NCBI RefSeq assembly: GCF_004912135.1
Contig: NZ_STGU01000001.1
Location: forward strand, 124,001 to 188,000
Length of the DNA stretch: 64,000 nt
Direction: 5' to 3'
DNA from: Rhizobium rosettiformans W3
Lineage (GTDB): Bacteria; Pseudomonadota; Alphaproteobacteria; Rhizobiales; Rhizobiaceae
Under the pieces are notes generated by a model. It was not told the DNA's origin. It did no database searches and was given only the letters and a program-made list of their open reading frames with translations. A program made the position numbers and the translations under genes. Below, piece after piece: positions 43,227 to 51,546 of the stretch (its first letter is position 1; every line of letters begins with the position of its first letter).

Positions 43227-44447
43227 ATGACAAGAAAACTGACCATGCTCGCAGGCTCGTTTGCCCTGCTCGCAAGCTCGGCGCTCACCACGCTTGCAGC
43301 CGACCAGGAAATCAGCTGGATCTACTGCGGCGACGTGATCGATCCGATCCACGAAAAATACATCGCCGAATGGGAGAGCAAGAACGAAGGCTGGAAGGTC
43401 AAGCCGGAAGTCGTCGGCTGGGAGCAGTGCCAGGACAAGGCGACGACACTTGCTGTTGCCGGTACCCCGGTTGCCATGGCCTATGTCGGCTCGCGTACGC
43501 TGAAAGAATTTGCCCAGAACGAGCTGATCGTCCCTGTTCCGATGACGGACGAGGAAAAGGCTTCCTACTATCCGAACATCGTCGACACCGTCACCTTTGA
43601 CGATACGCAATGGGGCGTTCCGATCGCCTTCTCGACCAAGGCTCTCTACTGGAACAAGGACCTCTTCAAGCAGGCTGGCCTTGACCCGGAAACCCCGCCG
43701 AAGACCTGGGCTGAAGAGATCGAATTCGCCAAGCAGATCAAGGAAAAGACGGGCATCGCCGGTTACGGCCTGCCGGCCAAGACCTTCGACAACACCATGC
43801 ACCAGTTCATGCACTGGGTGTATACCAACAACGGCAAGGTCATCGACGGCGATACGATCGTCATGGACAGCCCGGAAGTGCTGGCCGCACTTCAGGCCTA
43901 CAAGGACATCACACCTTACTCCGTCGAAGGTGCGACCGCTTACGAGCAGAACGAAATCCGCGCCATCTTCCTCGATGGCAAGGTCGGCATGATCCAGGCC
44001 GGTTCGGGCGCTGCCTATCGCCTGAAGGACACCCAGATCAACTGGGGCGTCGCTCCGCTCCCGCAGGGTCCGTCGGCCAAGGGTGAGGGCACGCTCTTGA
44101 TCACCGACAGCCTCGCGATCTTCTCGGGTTCGGGCGTCGAGGAAAAGGCGATCGAGTTTGCCAAGTACATCACGTCCACTGACATCCAGCATGAATACGA
44201 ACTGCAGGGCGGCGCTGGCCTCACCCCGCTCCGTCCCGGCCCGGTTGTCGACGAATTCGTCGCCAAGGAGCCCTTCTGGAAGCCGTTCATCGACGGTATC
44301 GCCTATGGTGGCCCAGAGCCGCTCTTCACCGACTACAAGGGCTTCCAGAACGTCATGATCGAGATGGTCCAGTCGGTTGTCACCGGCAAGGCCGAACCGG
44401 CTGATGCGCTGAAGAAGGCAGCCGCCGACCTCGAGCAGTACAAGTAA
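43227..44447 (+). CDS. Carbohydrate ABC importer, periplasmic binding protein
   Basis: This 406-residue family-1 solute-binding protein has a signal peptide (to about TTLAAD, residue 25). Typical stretches are VVGWEQCQDKATTLAVAGTPVAMAYVGS and GVPIAFSTKALYWNKDLFKQAG. The start follows AAAGGGG. Given the nag genes alongside, GlcNAc or a chito-oligosaccharide is a fair guess for the ligand. It lies third, not first, in its operon. Confidence 0.92.
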   Translation: MTRKLTMLAGSFALLASSALTTLAADQEISWIYCGDVIDPIHEKYIAEWESKNEGWKVKPEVVGWEQCQDKATTLAVAGTPVAMAYVGSRTLKEFAQNELIVPVPMTDEEKASYYPNIVDTVTFDDTQWGVPIAFSTKALYWNKDLFKQAGLDPETPPKTWAEEIEFAKQIKEKTGIAGYGLPAKTFDNTMHQFMHWVYTNNGKVIDGDTIVMDSPEVLAALQAYKDITPYSVEGATAYEQNEIRAIFLDGKVGMIQAGSGAAYRLKDTQINWGVAPLPQGPSAKGEGTLLITDSLAIFSGSGVEEKAIEFAKYITSTDIQHEYELQGGAGLTPLRPGPVVDEFVAKEPFWKPFIDGIAYGGPEPLFTDYKGFQNVMIEMVQSVVTGKAEPADALKKAAADLEQYK

Positions 44448-44464
44448 TCTCGGGCAACCGAGGC

Positions 44465-44490
44465 TCCGCGGGCCGGTTTCGGCCCGCGGA
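44465..44490 (+). terminator. Strong GC hairpin between binding-protein and ATPase genes
   Basis: TCCGCGGGCC (44465-44474) pairs with GGCCCGCGGA (44481-44490) around a six-base loop. Only three T residues follow, so it is more likely a message-protecting or partial-termination stem than a full terminator. A similar stem follows ytfQ. Confidence 0.65.
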
Positions 44491-44546
44491 TTTCATCAGG
44501 CTTATTTGGCCGGTCTGCGACGGATCGGCAGTGGAGACTAAGGGTC

Positions 44547-45677
44547 GTGGGTCAGCTATTTCTGAAAAAGGTGCGCAAGTCGTACGGGCATTTCGAGGTC
44601 ATCAAGGGTGTCGATCTCGAGGTGAAGGACGGCGAGTTCGTCGTTTTCGTCGGGCCGTCGGGCTGCGGCAAGTCCACGCTCTTGCGCATGATCGCAGGCC
44701 TCGACGACACCACCGACGGTGACATCGTCATCGACGGCGAACGTGTCAACGACAAGCCGCCGGTGGAGCGCGGCATCGCCATGGTCTTCCAGTCCTATGC
44801 GCTCTACCCGCATATGTCGGTCTTCGAGAACATCGCCTTTCCGCTACGCGTCGAGAAGCTGCCGGAGGAGCAGATCCGCGAGAAGGTGGGGGCGGTTTCC
44901 AAGATCCTGCAGCTCGACCAGCGCCTGCAGCAGCGTCCCGGCCAATTGTCTGGCGGCCAGCGCCAGCGCGTTGCGATCGGCCGTGCCATCGTCCGCGAAC
45001 CCAAGATCTTCCTCTTCGACGAGCCGTTGTCGAACCTCGACGCAGCTTTGCGCGCCGACATGCGGATCGAGCTGACCAAGCTGCATCGTGACCTTGCAGC
45101 GACCATGATCTATGTCACCCACGACCAGATCGAGGCCATGACCATGGCCGACCGGATCGTCGTGTTGAATGCAGGCAACATTGCCCAGGTCGGTGCCCCG
45201 CTCGAACTTTACCACAAGCCGCAGAACACCTTCGTTGCCGGCTTCATCGGCAATCCGAAGATGAACTTCGTGCCTGTTACCTGTGTCGGCGTCGATGCGA
45301 TCGGAGTCACGATATCCTATGAAGGCCAGACCGCGCTGATCCCGGTCGACGGACGCTCCGATCTCGTCGGCCAGACGCTGACGCTGGGCATCCGGCCTGA
45401 GCATACGCGACTCAGCGACGGCGATCTCAACATCCTGGTGACGCCGTCCGTCATCGAGCGTCTCGGCATCAACACCATCGCCTATGCGGCGCTGCCGAAC
45501 GGCGAGCCCTATTGCGCGCTGCTGCCCGGCTCTGCGCCAGTGCGCGCCGAACAGCCCATGACGACGGGCATCATGGCCTCCGACTGCCATCTCTTCGATG
45601 CCAATGGTCAGGCGCTGGAACGGCGCATCGACTGGCGCGTCCTTGATCTTCCGGCCTCCGTCACGGCGGCCGAATAA
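44547..45677 (+). CDS. Carbohydrate ABC importer ATPase (UgpC/MsmK-like)
   Basis: This 376-residue ATPase has Walker A GPSGCGKST, Q-loop FQSYALYPHMSVFENIAFPL, signature LSGGQRQRVAIGRAI and Walker B IFLFDEPLSNLDA. A C-terminal TOBE/MalK regulatory region follows (about 235-376). Translation starts at GTG (44547). It ends the importer operon, which is closed by a strong terminator. Such ATPases can serve several importers. Confidence 0.93.
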   Translation: MGQLFLKKVRKSYGHFEVIKGVDLEVKDGEFVVFVGPSGCGKSTLLRMIAGLDDTTDGDIVIDGERVNDKPPVERGIAMVFQSYALYPHMSVFENIAFPLRVEKLPEEQIREKVGAVSKILQLDQRLQQRPGQLSGGQRQRVAIGRAIVREPKIFLFDEPLSNLDAALRADMRIELTKLHRDLAATMIYVTHDQIEAMTMADRIVVLNAGNIAQVGAPLELYHKPQNTFVAGFIGNPKMNFVPVTCVGVDAIGVTISYEGQTALIPVDGRSDLVGQTLTLGIRPEHTRLSDGDLNILVTPSVIERLGINTIAYAALPNGEPYCALLPGSAPVRAEQPMTTGIMASDCHLFDANGQALERRIDWRVLDLPASVTAAE

Positions 45678-45711
45678 CCTTCCTCCCGGCCACGCCAAAG
45701 GCCAATCCCCT

Positions 45712-45737
45712 GGTCCGCCTTCGGGCGGACCTTTTTT
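45712..45737 (+). terminator. Rho-independent terminator after the sugar-importer operon
   Basis: GGTCCGCC (45712-45719) pairs with GGCGGACC (45724-45731), with a four-base loop and a following T6 run (45732-45737). It is the best intrinsic terminator on the plus strand in the window. Confidence 0.9.
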
Positions 45738-45759
45738 CGTTTGTGGGGACTGAACCTGG

Positions 45760-46194
45760 TTAGTCAGGAAATTCTTCAAATTGCGGCAGGTCGTCCAGGA
45801 TCTCGTACCAGGATGCCTTGGAGCCGACAAAGATATGCATGGAAGGCTTCATTGACGGTGGGTCGCTGAGCGTGCCCATCGGCACATGAACCTTCACGCT
45901 GCCGTTTTCGGCGATCCAAGAATAGATGAGGGAGCCGCAGGTGCGGCAGTGCATGTCATGGATGCCCTCAGGATCGCCGTGGCGAAACAGGGCCTCCGAA
46001 CCTGCTGTCACGGCAAAGTCCTCGACCGCGACACCGGCGATCGGCTTAAAGGCCGAGCCCGTGGTGCGGCGGCATTTCGAACAGTGGCAGTTCATCGCAT
46101 AGAGGAAGCGATCGGTGATCTCATACGCTACTGCCCCGCACATGCAGCCGCCACGCAGCCGGCGCACACCCTGCAACTCGCTCAGCTTTGTCAT
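45760..46194 (-). CDS. GFA/CENP-V family zinc protein
   Basis: This 144-residue protein of the glutathione-dependent formaldehyde-activating-like family shows all zinc motifs: GGCMCGAV, NCHCSKCRRTTG and HCRTCGS. The family's activity is poorly defined; simple thiol-adduct chemistry is usual. Of the tandem ATGs, 46194 fits best after AGAGGG. It is a single gene converging with the importer operon, with no clear link to its neighbours. Confidence 0.88.
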   Translation of the reverse strand: MTKLSELQGVRRLRGGCMCGAVAYEITDRFLYAMNCHCSKCRRTTGSAFKPIAGVAVEDFAVTAGSEALFRHGDPEGIHDMHCRTCGSLIYSWIAENGSVKVHVPMGTLSDPPSMKPSMHIFVGSKASWYEILDDLPQFEEFPD

Positions 46195-46237
46195 CATCGC
46201 CCTCTTATGTTGAGGCCAAAATCTCGCCAAGAAGGCT

Positions 46238-46627
46238 CTACGCTGCCGAGCGAATGTCCGTTTGCGCGAAGTCTTTACCTTTGAATAGCAGCGGTTCGTC
46301 GAGGTCCTTGGCGAGAGCGTAGGCAAAGCAGTCGCCAAAGTTCAATCCTGCCTTGTGCCTGCCTTTGCCGAAATCCAGGAATGCCTGTCGCGCGAGATTG
46401 CCCTGATCGATCGTAACCGGCTCGATGGTAATCGATGCTCGGCGGAAGAAGGCATCCACCTGTATCATCCCCTCGGGGCCAAGTTGCTTTTCGATGACCA
46501 TGGACAATTCCACATAGTTCGCCACGCTGATCCGCGTTGATGCCGCGCCATGGATGCGTTTCGTGAAGTCGGCAGCCTCCGGCTCGCCATAGAAGATCGC
46601 GACCATTGCAGACGTGTCGACAATCAT
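46238..46627 (-). CDS. vapC: VapC-type PIN-domain toxin ribonuclease
   Basis: This 129-residue PIN domain shows all four acidic active-site residues: Asp4 (IVDTSAMVAI), Glu40 (NYVELSMV), Asp99 (NFGDCFAYALA) and Asp119 (GKDFAQTD). Such toxins cut RNA, often tRNA or rRNA, when the antitoxin is lost. Its ATG overlaps the stop of the vapB-type gene (46624-46627), the usual arrangement. The intact active site suggests a working toxin. Confidence 0.92.
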   Translation of the reverse strand: MIVDTSAMVAIFYGEPEAADFTKRIHGAASTRISVANYVELSMVIEKQLGPEGMIQVDAFFRRASITIEPVTIDQGNLARQAFLDFGKGRHKAGLNFGDCFAYALAKDLDEPLLFKGKDFAQTDIRSAA

Positions 46628-46872
46628 TTCGGGAGGCCATGCTCATCATAGAGAAGCTCGGCGTGATCGGCATAAGGCTGCTTCACATGCGCTCTGGCCC
46701 GGCTCGCGATCGTCAAAAGCTCATCGACAGACGCCTTGGCTTGCTGCTTCTCGAGTTGCGCATACCGCTCACGCAGTGCATCAGTGACAACACGGCTCAT
46801 GCTCTGCCCCGTGGCTGCGGCGATCGCCTGAGCGAGGCGATGTGCCTCGGGATCCTTGATGTTAAGGCTCAT
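46624..46872 (-). CDS. vapB: VapB-type antitoxin
   Basis: This 82-residue protein has a short N-terminal DNA-binding part (MSLNIKDPEAHRLAQAIAAATG, of the PSK/Rv0623-like ribbon-helix-helix class). A charged C-terminal part should wrap the toxin. The ATG at 46872 has GGAG eight bases upstream; the frame runs to 46887. It should repress its own promoter, where two direct repeats lie. Confidence 0.88.
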   Translation of the reverse strand: MSLNIKDPEAHRLAQAIAAATGQSMSRVVTDALRERYAQLEKQQAKASVDELLTIASRARAHVKQPYADHAELLYDEHGLPK

Positions 46873-46885
46873 AGCGCGTCGCTCC

Positions 46886-46914
46886 ATTCTACCAAGGTGG
46901 CCAGAATTCTACCA
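46886..46914 (-). promoter_or_regulatory. Candidate VapB operator: two direct repeats
   Basis: ATTCTACCA occurs at 46886-46894 and 46906-46914, exactly 20 bases apart, just upstream of the vapB-type start. The second copy overlaps a small inverted repeat CTAC-N4-GTAG (46909-46920). Spacing by two helical turns suits cooperative binding by a ribbon-helix-helix antitoxin. The role is inferred. Confidence 0.55.
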
Positions 46915-47036
46915 TTGTAGCTGACTTTACGGCCCTTTCAAAGCGTAGCAGTGCCGGCTGCAAATCCGCCCACTAAGACTCTATCAAGTACGCCTAATCG
47001 TGCTTTCTTCGGCGGGAGAAACGCCGGCTAAGGCGA

Positions 47037-48128
47037 TTACCAAACAAGCCCGCGCGCTGTGACCTCTTCCACTCTCGTGACGATCCCGTCGTGGTGGAAG
47101 GTCATGATGTCGAAGAGGTTCGACACGACGCAGGTGTGGTTCGGGATGATCCTCACCTTTTCGCCGATCTCCGGTCGCCGTCCCTGAACCTTGGAGAGAT
47201 CGACCGTGCCGTGCTCCTCGGAAAGACCAGTGATGACGGCCTCCGGGTAGTCGACAATCATGCCGTAGTCGGAGAAGCCGAGAAGATCCGAGGTCAGGGC
47301 CTTGGAGCCGGCGTCGAGGATGGCGCGATCCTCTGTCGGACGGGAGACCACGGTCGCCAGGATGTGCATGGCGCAGTCGTCGAGGCTGCAATGACCTGAT
47401 CTTGCCATGGCACGGTCGTTATAGACATAGGTACCGGCGCGGTGCTCGGTCGCCGAGGTCACCTTGTGGGCGGAGAAGAGGCTCGGCGTGCCGCCATTGG
47501 AGACGATGGGGCAGGGGATGCCGCGGGCGGCGAGGCCGGCGAGCGTGGCGGCGAAGAAGGCTTCGACTGCTTCCTCGGTGTCCGCCTTCGGGTAGGTTAG
47601 GATGCCACCGAAGGTGAGGCCAGGGGCGGCAGCAATGGTTTCAGCCAGCGCAATGGCGGCCTGCGGGGTCTGGACGCCGCAGCGCCCGCCGCCGGTATCA
47701 CATTCGACGAGAACGGTGAGGGGACGAGTCTGCGAGAAGGCGCAGGAAAGGCCGCGCACGGTAGTCTCGCTATCGGCGACGACCTTCAGGCCCGAGATGC
47801 GGCTGTTCAGCGCCACGAGCCGTTTGTGCTTCTCCGCGCCCAGAATGTTGAAGGTGATCAGCAGGTCCTCGAAGCCGGCATCGGCGAAGACCTCCGCCTC
47901 GGTAATCTTCTGGCAGTTGATGCCCTTCGCGCCCGCTTTCACCTGTGCGTCAGCGATCGCCGGGATCTTATGCGTCTTGATGTGCGGTCGGAAGGCGAGG
48001 CCGTGGCTGTCCATATAGGCCTGTACACGGGCAATGTTTGCAGCGAGCTTCTCTTCGTCGATCAGGGGCAGAGGCGTGGAGAGATCGGCAATGGACTGAC
48101 CGATCCCGGGGTGGGGAAGTTCCATCAT
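47037..48128 (-). CDS. PLP-dependent D-threonine aldolase / D-serine dehydratase-like enzyme
   Basis: This 363-residue alanine-racemase-fold enzyme of the DSD1/D-threonine-aldolase group has the PLP-binding Lys51 in FRPHIKTHK. The metal site His331-x-Cys333 lies in PNHTCVVSN near the C-terminus. Such enzymes split or dehydrate D-hydroxy amino acids. The ATG at 48128 overlaps the stop of the M81 gene. With RidA nearby, release of a reactive enamine or imine seems likely. The substrate is unknown. Confidence 0.88.
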   Translation of the reverse strand: MMELPHPGIGQSIADLSTPLPLIDEEKLAANIARVQAYMDSHGLAFRPHIKTHKIPAIADAQVKAGAKGINCQKITEAEVFADAGFEDLLITFNILGAEKHKRLVALNSRISGLKVVADSETTVRGLSCAFSQTRPLTVLVECDTGGGRCGVQTPQAAIALAETIAAAPGLTFGGILTYPKADTEEAVEAFFAATLAGLAARGIPCPIVSNGGTPSLFSAHKVTSATEHRAGTYVYNDRAMARSGHCSLDDCAMHILATVVSRPTEDRAILDAGSKALTSDLLGFSDYGMIVDYPEAVITGLSEEHGTVDLSKVQGRRPEIGEKVRIIPNHTCVVSNLFDIMTFHHDGIVTRVEEVTARGLVW

Positions 48129-49606
48129 GCGGCCTCGCTGCCCTCGGGTGCATCATGCGGATTGGCCATAATGGGCCAGATGTCGCGGCGCACATGCCGA
48201 TAGGCGGTCTTGGCCGGATCGTTCGGATAGGGTGTGCCGGCGGCACAATAGAGGATTTCCGAGGCGATCTGCGAGAAGGCCGCATAGAAGTGGTTGGTCG
48301 ACTTGATCACGAGAAGATGCTTGGCTGTCGGGTCGATGCCGAGCGCCGTGAAGAGAGACGGGTCGTAGCTCTGGACCCGGACCGAGCTCAGGATGATGTC
48401 GATGCCGTTGAGATTGATATGGGCCGCATCGCCGAAAGGCGCGATACTGTCGCCAAAACGCATCTCGGCACTGGGGACGACCTTGACCACCTTCACCAGA
48501 CCGTCGATCGGATGGCCGGTGCCGGGTGCTGATTTCGCGCCGAACCGCAAGGGGATTTCTGCGCCTTCGCCGGCCGCCATGCAGATCTGCACCGCAATTG
48601 GGTCCCAGATCATGCCGACGGCGGCATTCGTCACGCCACGTGCCAGCATTTCCTCGAGGATCACGGTCGCGTCACCCGCCGTGCCGCCACCCGGATTGTC
48701 CCACATGTCAGCGATGACGACCGGACCTTCCGGGTAGGCAAGTGCCTGATCCAGCGCCGCCTTCTCGTCGATCTGCGGCATCATGAAAGTGCCGCGTTTG
48801 GCAAAGAGATCAAGGCCAAGCTCTCGCGCGAGCATCGCGCCCTTTTCCGGATGACCGTCGGTGACCACGATCGTCTTCGTCCCCATCTCCGGCACGTCGC
48901 CCGCCATGAAGCCATGGATGACGGAGAGCGACAAGACCTCCGGATCGACCATCTCGATGGCCACAAGTCTGTCAACAAAGCTGCGCATCGGTTCGCGCGA
49001 GGTAGGGAAGACATCGATCATGCGGCAGTCGAAGACCGACATGACGGGCTTCACCCGGCCCTCCAGCGTGTCGACCGCGATCCGCCAGAGATCCTCCGCG
49101 CGATCGACGAAATCGGTATGCGGAAATTCCTTGAAGACGACGAAGAAATCGGCGGCTGCGACGCGCTTGGCCGTCAGATGGCTATGCGGATCGAGTTCGG
49201 CGCAGAGGAGAATGTCGGGGCCGATGATCTCGCGGATGCAGGTCAGGAGATCGCCTTCCGGATCAAGATAGCCGTCTGCGACCATGGCGCCATGCAGGCC
49301 GAGCACAACGGCATCCACGGGCATGGCGGCACGCAGTTGATCGAGGATCTCGTCGCGCAGGCTTTCAAAGGCCTGCCGGTTGATGAGACCCGCCGGATCG
49401 GCCCAGGCCGCCGTGCCCTCAATTAGCGTCCAGCCCTTGTCAGTGCAGACCTTGCGGCCAACCGTGATCGGCGCGGTGCAAAGTGTCGGCGTCGCGGGGT
49501 GCTCGCCCGGAGGTGCATAGAGCGAATCCTCGAAGGCGCGCCGGTCGATGCAGATCGGGGAGAAGGTGTTCGTTTCCGTTGCAAGCGCGGCGGTGAAGAT
49601 GCGCAA
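48125..49606 (-). CDS. M81-family metallopeptidase (MlrC-like), copy 1
   Basis: This 493-residue protein has both M81 domains. The N-terminal part begins IFTAALATETNTFSPI and contains VLGLHGAMVADG and CAELDPHSHLT, which hold likely zinc ligands (Asp, His). The C-terminal MlrC_C part holds VVIADMWDNPGGGTAGDATVI. MlrC opens linear peptides in microcystin breakdown; most homologues have unknown substrates. It overlaps the PLP-enzyme gene and follows the NTF2-like gene by 35 bases. A second copy lies at 54293. Confidence 0.9.
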   Translation of the reverse strand: MRIFTAALATETNTFSPICIDRRAFEDSLYAPPGEHPATPTLCTAPITVGRKVCTDKGWTLIEGTAAWADPAGLINRQAFESLRDEILDQLRAAMPVDAVVLGLHGAMVADGYLDPEGDLLTCIREIIGPDILLCAELDPHSHLTAKRVAAADFFVVFKEFPHTDFVDRAEDLWRIAVDTLEGRVKPVMSVFDCRMIDVFPTSREPMRSFVDRLVAIEMVDPEVLSLSVIHGFMAGDVPEMGTKTIVVTDGHPEKGAMLARELGLDLFAKRGTFMMPQIDEKAALDQALAYPEGPVVIADMWDNPGGGTAGDATVILEEMLARGVTNAAVGMIWDPIAVQICMAAGEGAEIPLRFGAKSAPGTGHPIDGLVKVVKVVPSAEMRFGDSIAPFGDAAHINLNGIDIILSSVRVQSYDPSLFTALGIDPTAKHLLVIKSTNHFYAAFSQIASEILYCAAGTPYPNDPAKTAYRHVRRDIWPIMANPHDAPEGSEAA

Positions 49607-49641
49607 AGACCGACCTCCAGGTCACAAGGGTTGGGGGCGGT

Positions 49642-50133
49642 TCAGGACTTGCCCATCGGATTGGGCAGATAACCGGTAAAGCCGGAGATTTTCCAGCGGC
49701 CCTCGTGCAGGCGGCAATAATAGAGCGTCTGCCAGCGCAAGACGTCGAGCGTGCCATCGGCCTTCTTGATGCCGCCGTCGAATTTCTTGCGCACGAGCGC
49801 CGTTTCCCCTGAGATCTCGATCTCTTCCAGCGTCGTGGTGGTGAAGATCGCGCTGCGCGGGTCTTCGCCATAGGTCTGGGCCGCGAAGTCCTTGGCCTGC
49901 TTCAGCCACTCGTCGCGATAGGCGGCGAGATTGGGGAAGGCGAGCGTCCACTTGTCCGGATTGTCCTCACGTTTGCCGCTGATGCCGATGAACCCGTGTT
50001 CGACGAAGTCATGGGAGACCATGCTCCAGTCGGCGGCGAGGAAGGCGTCGATGTCGCGGGGGACGAGCATCTCCCAGATGGCGTGGCGGGCTTCGTCCGC
50101 TGCCGGAAACGGATTCTGGAATGGGTCGCGCAT
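49642..50133 (-). CDS. NTF2-like fold protein of unknown function
   Basis: I recognise the general alpha+beta-barrel fold (SnoaL/NTF2-like) but not a specific function. It has 163 residues. An N-terminal helix (ADEARHAIWEMLVPRDIDAFLAADW) is followed by strands ending in YYCRLHEGRWKISGFTGYLP, a typical closing strand pair. It has no signal peptide. It is first in the minus-strand group with the M81 and PLP-enzyme genes and divergent from ridA-like. It may bind or isomerise a small intermediate. Confidence 0.65.
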   Translation of the reverse strand: MRDPFQNPFPAADEARHAIWEMLVPRDIDAFLAADWSMVSHDFVEHGFIGISGKREDNPDKWTLAFPNLAAYRDEWLKQAKDFAAQTYGEDPRSAIFTTTTLEEIEISGETALVRKKFDGGIKKADGTLDVLRWQTLYYCRLHEGRWKISGFTGYLPNPMGKS

Positions 50134-50245
50134 TTCTTCCCCGCTTTTAAATTCTTTTCATGAATGACGATTTTGTCTGGTCAAATTCCGTTTTTTGTGG
50201 TCGCTTGTCAACGATCGAAGAAAATAATTTGCATAAGGGGTGTCC

Positions 50246-50632
50246 ATGTCGATCAAGCGTTACGGAGCTGAAAAGGCAGGTGCAGGTGGTCAGCGACTGC
50301 CATTTGCCCGGGCCGTCGAGGCCGACGGCTGGCTCTATGTTTCCGGTCAGGTGGCCATGGAAGATGGCGAGATCATCTCGGGCGGCATCATCGAGCAGAC
50401 CCACAAGACGATTGCCAATGTCATCGCGATTCTGGAAGAGGCAGGTTACGGCCTCGAGCATGTCGTGCGTTGCGGCGTCTGGCTCGACGACCCCCGCGAT
50501 TTCTGGACCTTCAACAAGATCTACCAGCAGTATTTCGGCGAGCACCCGCCGGCACGCGCCTGCGTTCAGGCCTCGATGATGGTCGATTGCAAGGTCGAAA
50601 TCGACTGCGTAGCCTTCAAGCCTTCGAAATAG
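50246..50632 (+). CDS. RidA-family enamine/imine deaminase
   Basis: This 128-residue YjgF/YER057c/UK114 protein has GWLYVSGQVAMEDGE, the conserved active-site Arg in PARACVQASM, and VEIDCVAF at the end. RidA proteins hydrolyse reactive enamines made by PLP enzymes such as serine/threonine dehydratases. The ATG at 50246 is chosen because AAGGGG (50235-50240) ends five bases earlier; a GTG at 50240 overlaps that site. It lies divergent from the group with the D-amino-acid PLP enzyme, a functional fit. Confidence 0.9.
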   Translation: MSIKRYGAEKAGAGGQRLPFARAVEADGWLYVSGQVAMEDGEIISGGIIEQTHKTIANVIAILEEAGYGLEHVVRCGVWLDDPRDFWTFNKIYQQYFGEHPPARACVQASMMVDCKVEIDCVAFKPSK

Positions 50633-50648
50633 GAAAGAGGGCAGGGCA

Positions 50649-51515
50649 TTGGATATCTTCGCGCGCATTCAGGAAGAGGCAGGGCAGTTTTCGGCCTCCG
50701 AGCAACGCATTGCGGATATCCTCCTCAATTCCTTCGACTTCGCGGTCAATGCCTCGATCATCGAGCTCGCGGAGAAGGCAGAAGTCTCGCCGCCGACGGT
50801 GACGCGCTTCTGCCGTCGTCTCGGCTGCCAGAGCTTTGCCGACTTCAAGGTCAATCTTGCCCGCACGGCCTATGTCGGGGTGCGCTATCTCAACCCCGAG
50901 GCCCAGAGCACGGAGCCGGCCGATGTCGCGACTGATGTCATCACCAAGGCGCAGAATGCGATGTTCATGGTGCATCGGGCGCTCGATCCTGTTGTGCTGG
51001 ACAAGGTTGCCGACCGGCTGGCGCGGGCGGAGATGGTCTATGCCTTCGGCTCGGGCGGCAATTCCTCGATGATCTCAGGCGAGATCCAGAACCGTCTCTT
51101 CCGACTGGGGTCGCGGGTGACGGCCTCGGCCGACCACAACATGCAGCTTATGCTGACAGCCGCTGCTCGATCCAACGACGTTTTGATCGGCTCGTCGTTT
51201 TCGGGTCGCAATGCCGAGCTGGTCAAGTGCTTCAAGCTCGCCCGCGAGAACGGCATCACCACGATCGCGCTGACCCAGAGCAACAGCCTGGTGGCCGAAG
51301 CGTCCGAACTCGTCATCGGCATCGATCTGCCGGAGGGCGAAAACATCTTCCGGCCGACCTCTACGCGCTTTGCCTATCTCGCCGTCGTCGATGTCATCGC
51401 GAGCCTGGTCGCCTATCGCAATCGCAAGCAGTCGCAGGTGACGCTTCGCCATATCAAGCAACAGCTGGTCGAACACCGCGATGGCGGGGACGATCGGCAA
51501 CTTCTCGGAGACTGA
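50649..51515 (+). CDS. RpiR/MurR-family regulator with SIS domain
   Basis: This 288-residue protein has an N-terminal RpiR helix-turn-helix (SIIELAEKAEVSPPTVTRFCRRLGCQSFADFK) and a C-terminal SIS sugar-phosphate domain (FGSGGNSSMISGEIQ, IGSSFSGRNAELVKC). Members such as MurR and NagR-like proteins sense amino-sugar phosphates. It appears to start at TTG (50649) after GAGGGCAGGGC; no good ATG exists further in. It sits 16 bases after the ridA-like gene and probably controls this group. Confidence 0.88.
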   Translation: MDIFARIQEEAGQFSASEQRIADILLNSFDFAVNASIIELAEKAEVSPPTVTRFCRRLGCQSFADFKVNLARTAYVGVRYLNPEAQSTEPADVATDVITKAQNAMFMVHRALDPVVLDKVADRLARAEMVYAFGSGGNSSMISGEIQNRLFRLGSRVTASADHNMQLMLTAAARSNDVLIGSSFSGRNAELVKCFKLARENGITTIALTQSNSLVAEASELVIGIDLPEGENIFRPTSTRFAYLAVVDVIASLVAYRNRKQSQVTLRHIKQQLVEHRDGGDDRQLLGD

Positions 51516-51546
51516 GCCATGCCCGTATCGATAGCGGAGATCCGCC

